A DNA stretch of 6,755 nucleotides from an uncultured Clostridia bacterium (GTDB lineage: Bacteria; Bacillota; Clostridia; Christensenellales; Aristaeellaceae): assembly GCA_937886445.1 (NCBI GenBank), contig CALGBY010000018.1, forward strand, positions 1-6,755. Direction: 5' to 3'. The notes under the pieces are model-generated. The model did no database searches. It had not been told where the DNA came from and was given only the letters and a program-made list of their open reading frames with translations. Shown piece after piece: positions 1 to 5,416 of the stretch; position 1 is the stretch's first letter, and every line of letters starts with the position of its first letter. The translations under genes and the position numbers were made by a program.

Positions 1-85
1 TGACGGAAAATCTGCTTGAAACTGCACATTCCTCATTTTAGAGACACACCCTAGGTGTATGATTCAGCCATGAATCAAACTTTTT

Positions 86-122
86 ACCGTGATCTATGTC
101 AATCGTTTAGCAGCTTATAGAT
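86..122 (+). pseudogene. Decayed ATPase (G2 box) end of a hybrid histidine kinase
   Basis: Reading from ATG at 96 gives MSIV, a TAG at 108-110, then QLIDLIHGTISIS running into the receiver-domain frame that follows. Family kinases have the pattern GTGLGMSIVKxLIDLMGGTISI here, so TAG replaces a codon that is usually Lys. The intact paralogue downstream reads GTGLGLSVTKAFVDIMGGTI at the same place. Further upstream only the bases TACCG (85-89) still match the paralogue's GGTACCGG; the Gly-rich loop is scrambled and a TGA lies in frame at 90-92. Nothing upstream of 85 resembles a kinase. This is therefore the ragged 5' edge of a truncated gene. The alignment was made by eye. Confidence 0.6.
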
Positions 123-647
123 TTGATACATGGAACGATTTCCATCTCCAGTGAGCCAGGTGTCGGTACTATGGTTGTAACAAGCTTTTCATTCCGTCTC
201 GCTCAGGCTGAGACTTCCGATATAGCTGAAGTAACTTCTGGAGGTAGCATCAAGAGCCTTGAAGGAATGCGTATATTGCCGGTTGAAGATAACGAAATGA
301 ACCGCGAGATTGCATGTGAGAATCTTGAAGAAAAAGGCGTTATTGTAGATACGGCAGAGGATGTTAATATTGCCGTCGAGAAGATGAAGAATGCTTCCGA
401 AGGTCAGTATGATCTTATTCTTATGGATATTCAGATGCCTCGAATGAACGGTTATGACGCTACAAGAGTGATAAGAAAACTTGCGGATCCGAACGCGGAA
501 AATATCCCGATCATTGCCATGACAGCCAATGCCTTTGACGAAGACAAACGAAATGCTTTGGATGCCGGAATGAATGGACATTTGGCAAAACCGATTGATG
601 TACCAAAGCTGTTCGCTAAACTTTCGGAAGTTCTGAATAACAAATAA
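123..647 (+). CDS. Receiver-domain remnant of a hybrid histidine kinase (174 aa, TTG start, 5'-truncated)
   Basis: Residues 1-26 are the last strands of a HATPase_c domain (GTISISSEPGVGT). Residues 49-172 are a complete receiver (REC) domain. All REC phosphorylation residues are present: the acidic pair E55/D56, phosphoacceptor D102 in LILMDIQMP, T134 in AMTAN and K156 in AKPID. In the parent protein this domain would take phosphate from the kinase's own histidine. Here the dimerisation, histidine and ATP-binding parts are gone. The TTG at 123 has no convincing Shine-Dalgarno; ATG at 171 or 267 are alternatives. Two non-conservative changes from the usual family sequence (LPVEDN for LLVEDN, AEDVNIAVE for AEDGNIAVE) suggest relaxed selection. 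It stops 11 bp before the intact hybrid kinase and lies on the same strand. It is either a pseudogene still open by chance or a free-standing receiver; I favour pseudogene. Confidence 0.75.
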   Translation: MIHGTISISSEPGVGTMVVTSFSFRLAQAETSDIAEVTSGGSIKSLEGMRILPVEDNEMNREIACENLEEKGVIVDTAEDVNIAVEKMKNASEGQYDLILMDIQMPRMNGYDATRVIRKLADPNAENIPIIAMTANAFDEDKRNALDAGMNGHLAKPIDVPKLFAKLSEVLNNK

Positions 648-658
648 TGAAATGAAAA

Positions 659-2899
659 ATGGACGATAAATCAGGAAATTTTTTGAAAGAAAGAATGAGT
701 ACTATGAAAGAAAAAAACAGGAATAACAGTTTAATGCGCTCAGTCGCAATCACTTTGTTTGTGACTTCTCTGTGCATGTTCATTATGGCTGAAGCTTCTT
801 ATTTGATCTCTTCCCGTAAGGTTGATCAAATTGCCACGAATTACTATCGGCTCGTCACGGAAGAGAACAGCATCCGCGTATCGAACTGGTACACGGAGCA
901 GGTTGCTATTTTGGACAGCAACGTATTTGCGCTGGAACAAAAAGGCGTGGAAGACCGGAAGGACGTCAAGCAGTATCTTGTCAATCTGCTGTCAGAGTCC
1001 GCACATGAATATGTGTATGATATCTATTATATGTACCCCGACAACGTGATGCTGTGCGGAACGGATTTTGATAATGTCACGGAACATCCCGAAATCAATT
1101 ATAATCTGCGGCCGTGGTATGTGAACGCTGTCGCGACCGATCATGCCGTTGTTTCCACGGCATATCTGGATACGGATACGAATAAGGTGGTCGTTACCAT
1201 CTCAAAGCGCGTCATAATCGGCGGAGAGATTGCCGGGACGCTCTGCATGGATATGTTTATCACCTCGTTAGGAGATCTGATCAACGGCGAGATGATGCCA
1301 GAAAACTGCTACGGCTCCCTTGTGGATTCGGAATTCCGCACCGTGTTCCATCCTTCCGAAAGTTTCCGTTATGAAGATGAACCGCCGGTAATGGATTCCT
1401 GCGGAGTACAGAACTATGATCAACTGAAAGAAGCTTTGCGCAATAATAAATCCGGTCTGTCATTCACAGACTACGACGGAACAAAACGTACATTCTATCT
1501 GCAGGAGCTCAGCGATACCGGCTGGTACGTGGTATCCGCCATTGATAACAATCTGGTGAGCAATGAAACAAATTCCCTTCGCAGGAGCCTATTCCTTGTC
1601 GCTGCTGTGATCCTGATCAGCTCTTTGGCTGTAGAGGCAATTATCAGAAAGAGAAGTCTGAACAAGACGATTGAAATAGAAAGAACTCTTGAGCGTCTGA
1701 GAGTTGAAGAGGAACAGCGCGCGAGTCTGGAAGAAGCCAAAGAAAAAGCAGAAGCCGCCAACCGCTCAAAGACAGCCTTCCTTTTCAATATGTCTCATGA
1801 TATCCGAACTCCGATGAACGCCATTATCGGCTTCACCAATATGGCAATCAAAAACATTGATGATCGCGAAAAGGTAATGGACAGTCTGACAAAGACGCAG
1901 AGATCCAGCGAACTGTTGCTTTCTCTGATCAATGATATTCTGGAAATGAGCCGGATCGAAAGCGGAAAGCGTGAACTGGTCCTTGAGAGCGGAAACATGA
2001 TGGAAGCCTTTTCTCATATTGATGCCATTTTGATGGAACTTGCCAAGGCTCAGAATATTGATCTGAAATTTACGATCAAGGACATCCGGGATCGTTATAT
2101 TCTTGTTGACAAAACCCGTTTCAACCGCGTGTTGCTGAATCTCGGCACAAACGCAATCAAGTATACTCAGAGTGGCGGACAGGTCAGCTTGACGGCATGT
2201 CAGCTTGACCGAGAGGAAGACGACACCAGATATTATCAGTTCACCGTTTCCGATAACGGCACGGGCATGAGCGAAGAATTCCAGAAACATATGTTCGAAG
2301 AATTTTCGCGCGAGGTCAATACCACGACCAGCGGAATTCAGGGTACCGGCCTTGGCCTTTCTGTTACGAAAGCATTTGTGGATATCATGGGTGGCACCAT
2401 TGCGTGCGATAGCAAGCTGGGTCAGGGCACTACATTTACGGTTGTACTGCCCATGACCATCCAAGAAGCATCGTCGGACGAGCTGCTTCAGGATGCGGAT
2501 GCCGGAGACCTGCCTATCCGGCTGAAAGGCAAGCGTGTTCTGCTTGTCGAAGACAATGAGCTGAACCGCGAGATCGCAAAAGACATTCTCCAGGACGAAG
2601 CTGGGATAATCGTGGAAACCGCAGAGGACGGCACGGTTGCTGTGGACGTCATGCGGAAAATGGGTGCCGATTACGTGGACTTTATCCTGATGGATATCCA
2701 GATGCCCTATATGAACGGCTATGATGCGACGAAAGCGATCCGCGCGATGTACCCCAACAGGCATATCCCGATCATTGCACTCTCCGCCAACGCTTTTGCC
2801 GAGGACAAGCAAAAATCACTGGAGGCAGGCATGGACGATCATATCGAAAAGCCAATCGATGTTGATCATCTGTTTGCTGCGATGAGTCGTTTTGCTTGA
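659..2899 (+). CDS. dCache-domain hybrid sensor histidine kinase with C-terminal receiver (746 aa)
   Basis: This is a membrane sensor that autophosphorylates on histidine and passes phosphate to its own receiver. In order: TM helix about 27-50; extracellular Cache-type sensor about 55-305; TM helix about 309-328; charged coiled coil about 335-375; HisKA with the H box NMSHDIRTPMN (H380); HATPase_c about 484-598 with N box (N494, N498), G1 DNGTG (532-536), F box (MFEEFSRE) and G2 GTGLGL (562-567); receiver about 624-746 with E631/D632, D679, S709 and K731. The sensor contains YNLRPWY (148-154), the shape of the Y-x-x-R-x-W-Y ligand motif of amino-acid-binding dCache domains, so an amino acid or amine ligand is possible. 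No HPt domain or separate response regulator lies nearby. The start is uncertain: ATG 659 has a weak ribosome binding site, and ATG 695 or 704 would remove 12 or 15 residues without touching the first helix. It ends TGA then TAG. Confidence 0.93.
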   Translation: MDDKSGNFLKERMSTMKEKNRNNSLMRSVAITLFVTSLCMFIMAEASYLISSRKVDQIATNYYRLVTEENSIRVSNWYTEQVAILDSNVFALEQKGVEDRKDVKQYLVNLLSESAHEYVYDIYYMYPDNVMLCGTDFDNVTEHPEINYNLRPWYVNAVATDHAVVSTAYLDTDTNKVVVTISKRVIIGGEIAGTLCMDMFITSLGDLINGEMMPENCYGSLVDSEFRTVFHPSESFRYEDEPPVMDSCGVQNYDQLKEALRNNKSGLSFTDYDGTKRTFYLQELSDTGWYVVSAIDNNLVSNETNSLRRSLFLVAAVILISSLAVEAIIRKRSLNKTIEIERTLERLRVEEEQRASLEEAKEKAEAANRSKTAFLFNMSHDIRTPMNAIIGFTNMAIKNIDDREKVMDSLTKTQRSSELLLSLINDILEMSRIESGKRELVLESGNMMEAFSHIDAILMELAKAQNIDLKFTIKDIRDRYILVDKTRFNRVLLNLGTNAIKYTQSGGQVSLTACQLDREEDDTRYYQFTVSDNGTGMSEEFQKHMFEEFSREVNTTTSGIQGTGLGLSVTKAFVDIMGGTIACDSKLGQGTTFTVVLPMTIQEASSDELLQDADAGDLPIRLKGKRVLLVEDNELNREIAKDILQDEAGIIVETAEDGTVAVDVMRKMGADYVDFILMDIQMPYMNGYDATKAIRAMYPNRHIPIIALSANAFAEDKQKSLEAGMDDHIEKPIDVDHLFAAMSRFA

Positions 2900-3023
2900 T
2901 AGGCCTGCTGAACGGCGCAGTTCGCGCCCGGGCAGTGGCACTCCTCCGGAGATTTTTCGAGACAGTTGTGAAGTAAATCAACGCATATTAAACCAGCCGG
3001 GTACGGTGTACGGCTACCAATAA

Positions 3024-3061
3024 TGCTGCGCTCCCGAAGTGATTGGGGCGCAGCACTTTTT
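3024..3061 (+). terminator. Rho-independent terminator after the hybrid kinase
   Basis: The arms TGCTGCGCTCC (3024-3034) and GGGGCGCAGCA (3045-3055) pair over 11 bp with one G-T wobble. The loop is 10 nt and a C plus five T follow (3056-3061). It lies about 125 bp after the kinase stop on the same strand, so it is the natural end of the kinase transcript. Confidence 0.85.
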
Positions 3062-3103
3062 GACTATCCCTACCGTGATGATAACTTCTTCTTCCTTTTG
3101 GTC

Positions 3104-3150
3104 AGGTTCCTTACTTGCTTAGCCTAACTTTCCGTGAAGAACCTTTTTAT
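3104..3150 (+). terminator. Second terminator-like hairpin, plus strand
   Basis: AGGTTCCTTAC (3104-3114) pairs with GTGAAGAACCT (3134-3144), with one C-A mismatch and one wobble, around a 19-nt loop. TTTTATTA follows. It would back up the terminator at 3024-3061. The long loop makes it weaker than the first. The minus-strand reading has no T tract. Confidence 0.45.
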
Positions 3151-3180
3151 TACCTTATTTTTAAACCCCTGTCAATCAAA

Positions 3181-3218
3181 ATCCGAGAAATCTAAAGTGC
3201 ACTTTAGTTTTCTCGGAT
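3181..3218. repeat. 38-bp near-perfect palindrome, possible minus-strand terminator
   Basis: The arms 3181-3199 and 3200-3218 are 19 bp each with one mismatched pair (T3191 against T3208) and no spacer. The central 16 bp, CTAAAGTGCACTTTAG, are perfectly symmetrical. Read on the minus strand the structure ends ...CTCGGAT followed by TTTGATTG, giving a short T tract. It lies about 115 bp beyond the stop of the minus-strand metallopeptidase gene, so it may terminate that transcript. The absence of a loop and the perfect core also fit a dimeric protein-binding site or a remnant of a small palindromic element. Confidence 0.7.
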
Positions 3219-3246
3219 GGTCACATATGCAGTCAATCGTTTGAAA

Positions 3247-3262
3247 GATGAAACCTTGACAT
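3247..3262 (+). repeat. 16-bp direct repeat, copy 1 (GATGAAACCTTGACAT)
   Basis: This is identical to 4459-4474, 1212 bp away in the same orientation. Similarity continues weakly beyond it: TAACnnTTGATnnG follows in both copies, 1 nt after the repeat here and 5 nt after it in copy 2. The two copies bracket the metallopeptidase gene and its promoter. Each contains TTGACA, but no -10 box stands at the right distance. Confidence 0.75.
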
Positions 3263-3332
3263 TTAACGCTTGATAAGATGCGGGTCTGTTCGCTATTTAT
3301 GAAATTGTTTGCCCGCCGCCGCTTTTTGTTTT

Positions 3333-4349
3333 CTATTGGAGCAGCTCCAGAATGGCCTGAAGGAGTTCGGGATCCGGGAAATGCTTACTGCCGTTCGGGC
3401 CGTAGATCAGCGCGTAGCTGAAATTATCGGCCATACATTCCTCCGGATCGATCACGTAATCGGTATTTGTTCCGAATACTTTCCGGTAATCCTCTGATTC
3501 TTTCATAAGGTAGTATGGTTTTCCGTTTTCGTTCGTTTCCACCGGGACCAGCGCGACGTCCATGAGATAGTTCAGCGAATCACCGGGCCTTTCAAACGGC
3601 TTTTTGCTGATCAAAACGAGGGTACATTTTCTCTTTTCACCGTCGATCGTAAACTCGGCATATGCATCGTGCCGCTCCACATCAGGATTGGAAACGGAGA
3701 TGCTCCTTACTTCAGCAGGAAGGTCAAATTCCTGATCCACGATTTGGAAACCGATCAACCGGTACATATCCCGACGGAAATCGGGAGCATTTCTTGTCAG
3801 ACAATGAAAAAGTTCGTGTACAAGGATCGCGAGGCCTTCCTGGTGTTCGCCCCCGCGGCCGGCCAAAAGGGTTGGAATAAGGCCGTCCATATAGATCTGC
3901 GTTCCGTGTGTGTACGCGCTTCCGGGCTCCTCGGCCTGTGTGGAACGGATGAACGTGATCTCGCTGATCTGTGGCAGGTGGAGTTTCTTTTCCTTCAGAA
4001 GCGCTTCGATTTCTTCCATCGCTGCAACCAAAACGGCTTTTTCTTTTTCGGTGAAATCCATCATCTGCTCCGCGCCGAATGCCATCAGCATTTCGGCCGT
4101 TGCGTCCTTTCGCTGTAGCCTGAACTGCAGGTCATACGGCGTGGCACCGGCAAAATATGCGGTGTTGGACAGATACAGTTCCACCGCTTCCTCGCGGTCC
4201 GCAAAGCGATACGGAAAAGCCCGGTCGGAACGACTGAACTGTTCCACAACGGCTTCCGATCTGTCTGACCCTTGGAAAGCGTCTTCCGCAAGGCATGCTC
4301 CGCCCAGAAGCATCATAAGGCAAAGCATAAGAGAAATAAAGCGTTTCAC
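3333..4349 (-). CDS. Secreted HExxH zinc metallopeptidase-like protein (338 aa, GTG start)
   Basis: From GTG at 4349 the protein begins VKRFISLMLCLMMLLGGACL, a classical signal peptide. Cleavage is likely after CLA (residue 21); GGAC is not a good lipobox, so a lipoprotein is less likely. The mature part has LVHELFHCL with H178, E179 and H182 as the zinc-binding HExxH. Near the C-terminus PEECMADNF gives E304 in an ExxAD arrangement, a plausible third zinc ligand as in gluzincins. This predicts an exported zinc-dependent peptidase acting at or outside the membrane. I do not recognise a named family and the substrate is unknown. The frame stays open upstream to 4511, but GTG 4349 is chosen because the signal peptide starts there, GGAGA lies 7 nt upstream, and a promoter lies at 4416-4444 inside the longer frame. 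The gene converges on the kinase and is transcribed alone. Confidence 0.85.
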   Translation of the reverse strand: MKRFISLMLCLMMLLGGACLAEDAFQGSDRSEAVVEQFSRSDRAFPYRFADREEAVELYLSNTAYFAGATPYDLQFRLQRKDATAEMLMAFGAEQMMDFTEKEKAVLVAAMEEIEALLKEKKLHLPQISEITFIRSTQAEEPGSAYTHGTQIYMDGLIPTLLAGRGGEHQEGLAILVHELFHCLTRNAPDFRRDMYRLIGFQIVDQEFDLPAEVRSISVSNPDVERHDAYAEFTIDGEKRKCTLVLISKKPFERPGDSLNYLMDVALVPVETNENGKPYYLMKESEDYRKVFGTNTDYVIDPEECMADNFSYALIYGPNGSKHFPDPELLQAILELLQ

Positions 4350-4356
4350 GGATTTG

Positions 4357-4361
4357 TCTCC
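4357..4361 (-). promoter_or_regulatory. Shine-Dalgarno that fixes the GTG start of the metallopeptidase
   Basis: GGAGA (minus strand, 4361 to 4357) is followed by 7 nt and then GTG at 4349-4347, directly before the signal-peptide codons. It supports the 338-residue protein over upstream in-frame starts. Confidence 0.7.
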
Positions 4362-4415
4362 ATTTCGTTCAATTTTGGTTTCATCAGGATGCGGTATACA
4401 TCTCCTCAAACCAAG

Positions 4416-4444
4416 ATTATAACATTCACCCCAGATTATTGCAA
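4416..4444 (-). promoter_or_regulatory. Sigma-A-type promoter with extended -10 for the metallopeptidase gene
   Basis: Minus strand: -35 TTGCAA (4444-4439), a 17-bp spacer, then -10 TATAAT (4421-4416) preceded by TGT, which gives the extended form TGnTATAAT. Transcription would start near 4409, leaving a 5' leader of about 60 nt before the GTG at 4349. Confidence 0.7.
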
Positions 4445-4458
4445 TGTGAAGTAAAAAC

Positions 4459-4474
4459 GATGAAACCTTGACAT
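4459..4474 (+). repeat. 16-bp direct repeat, copy 2 (GATGAAACCTTGACAT)
   Basis: This is identical to 3247-3262. It sits just outside the metallopeptidase promoter and at the left edge of the transposase-like remnant. It may mark one side of an inserted or recombined segment. Confidence 0.75.
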
Positions 4475-4514
4475 GTAGGTAACAATTGATGTGAGACCGG
4501 AGGGGTAGCAAAAA

Positions 4515-4574
4515 GCGATTGAGACAGTTAGAATAAAGTTACCACACATCACCCTAATGAAAGGACTCAATCGC
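4515..4574 (+). promoter_or_regulatory. Inverted repeat covering the translation start of the transposase-like remnant
   Basis: GCGATTGAG (4515-4523) and CTCAATCGC (4566-4574) are perfect 9-bp complements separated by 42 nt. The right arm fills the gap between the AAAGGA ribosome binding site (4560-4565) and ATG 4576. In an RNA starting upstream of 4515 the stem would block initiation. One starting inside the loop would not be blocked. IS10 and IS50 use this kind of structure against read-through translation; its use here is inference. Confidence 0.45.
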
Positions 4575-4575
4575 C

Positions 4576-4704
4576 ATGGATATTGTAACACAAAAGCAGC
4601 GGTATATACCACATGAAATTTCAACAAGGGTGAGTGCGGTTAAAGCATACAGAGAAACACGCAGCATCGGCCAACTGGAATTATACAGAAAGGAATGTAC
4701 GTGA
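4576..4704 (+). pseudogene. N-terminal remnant of an IS transposase (42 codons)
   Basis: ATG 4576 follows AAAGGA at 4560-4565 with 10 nt between. The first 32 residues or so (MDIVTQKQRYIP, then AVKAYRETRSIG) resemble the helix-turn-helix start of IS3-like transposases in gut Clostridia, where a KYxISKxSLxRWN segment would follow. Here the match breaks at about 4668-4675, giving QLELYRKECT and a TGA at 4702-4704. No DDE catalytic region or second terminal inverted repeat is visible in the next 200 bp. I read it as a transposase gene truncated by deletion or recombination, with its leader intact. The assignment rests on a short match from memory. Confidence 0.4.
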
Positions 4705-4828
4705 GAAGATAAACGACATAGTAATTCGTTGGCGGAGGGAGGGTATTCCATTCAGCCGTATAGACAGCAATACATGTGATAATGTGACTTAGCAATTCTA
4801 TCAGAATCCAAAAGAACCCAATGGGCAC
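4640..4828 (-). pseudogene. Short hydrophobic reading frame, possible remnant of a membrane protein
   Basis: This frame is open from a GTG at 4828 (a TGA lies just upstream) and encodes two hydrophobic stretches: GFFWILIELLSHIITCIAVY (about residues 4-23) and YYVVYLLTYIPFCIIPVG (about residues 36-53), joined by TAEWNTLPPPTN. This looks like a transmembrane helical hairpin. Its last part runs antisense into the transposase-like remnant, so any real homology should stop near 4668. There is no ribosome binding site. It may be a gene fragment or chance; I cannot name it. Confidence 0.2.
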
Positions 4829-4872
4829 GATGGTTGTGAATCAACATGATACATTAGGCTACATATTACTGA

Positions 4873-5292
4873 CTATGTGTAGCAACATACGGTGATATCC
4901 TCATCCGGCGCAAGGTAGAACATAGGAAAGCATCGGAACGTCACAGAAAACGTTCGGTGCGGCCTTCCGCGAAGCACCTGCTCAAACGGGATCTGGTTTA
5001 CGATCCGCGCATAATAATAGCCACCCTGCCGGTTGGCAAAGGTGACTTTTCAGTTTCCCCTAAGCCAGGCCGCGATTTCTGTCAACCTGTCCGTATTTTC
5101 AATAAAGCAGCTGCAGGTCAGAAGCAGATCGTCGTATACCTCCTCATCCTCCAGCACGGTCATACTGCCGGACCGTCCCGGCACATTGGTGAAGGTACTT
5201 CGTTCCGCCGGGAATGTAATTACTGGATGCTCGGATACATGTATGCCGTACTCTGTACATCTGTGTCCATTCCATTCAAACCAATCCGTCAA
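4873..5292 (-). pseudogene. Phage distal tail (Dit-like) protein gene, broken by an in-frame TGA and 3'-truncated
   Basis: From TTG 5292 the frame encodes LTDWFEWNGHRCTEYGIHV, then TNVPGRSGSMTVLEDEEVYD and AAWLRGN. It then meets TGA at 5052-5050 and continues in the same frame with KVTFANRQGGYYYARIVNQI, PFEQVLRGRPHRTFSVTF and FPMFYLAPDEDITV, ending at TAG 4875-4873. This is the N-terminal domain of siphophage Dit-type tail proteins, which form the hub between tail tube and baseplate. Relatives usually read WLKGSGKVTFANRQGG here, so GGA (Gly) became TGA by one base change. The C-terminal part after DITV is missing. The ribosome binding site is excellent. No tape-measure gene lies upstream and no tail-fibre or lysis gene downstream, so this is an isolated prophage fragment. 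Confidence 0.75.
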
Positions 5293-5298
5293 TAAAGC

Positions 5299-5305
5299 AC
5301 CTCCT
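5299..5305 (-). promoter_or_regulatory. Strong Shine-Dalgarno for the Dit-like remnant, TTG start
   Basis: AGGAGGT (5305 to 5299) lies 6 nt before TTG at 5292-5290. Dit proteins begin within a residue or two of TDWFEWNG, so this site sets the start and excludes the upstream extension of the frame to 5355, which would run through the terminator hairpin. Confidence 0.65.
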
Positions 5306-5314
5306 ATCGATATC

Positions 5315-5342
5315 AAAAAAGCGCCGCCGACGAAGGCAACGC
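5315..5342 (-). terminator. Rho-independent terminator after the double-glycine peptide gene
   Basis: Minus strand: GCGTTGCC (5342-5335), loop TTCGTC, GGCGGCGC (5328-5321), 8 bp with two G-T wobbles, then six T (5320-5315). It ends a transcript about 75 nt after the peptide gene stop. It makes the peptide gene a single-gene unit and would cut the Dit remnant off from that promoter. Confidence 0.8.
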
Positions 5343-5416
5343 TATGTATCAACAAATACTGTAATGTGGGTAATAGGCGACAAACTGGGATTTAACTGCC
5401 TAACTACTTTACTCTT

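Noticed and set aside
1766..2812. Long minus-strand open frame (348 codons) inside the kinase gene
   Set aside because: It is antisense to the HisKA, ATPase and receiver domains, whose motifs are all intact on the plus strand. The translation shows no domain of its own.
2934..2960. Small hairpin CTCC-TCC-GGAG followed by ATTTTT as a terminator
   Set aside because: A 4-bp stem is too short; the strong 11-bp terminator at 3024 serves the kinase gene.
4350..4511. Longer metallopeptidase starting at 4511
   Set aside because: The extra 54 residues precede a signal peptide, contain the promoter and ribosome binding site, and include the second direct-repeat copy. GTG 4349 fits all of these.
5050..5052. 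Possible reading of TGA as an amino acid (for example glycine) in the Dit-like gene
   Set aside because: TGA is the stop codon of the kinase, the double-glycine peptide and the acetyltransferase in this window, so the host code uses TGA as stop. One nonsense change explains the site.
5300..5355. N-terminal extension of the Dit frame to 5355
   Set aside because: The added residues are encoded by the terminator hairpin and its T tract, and the strong ribosome binding site points to TTG 5292.
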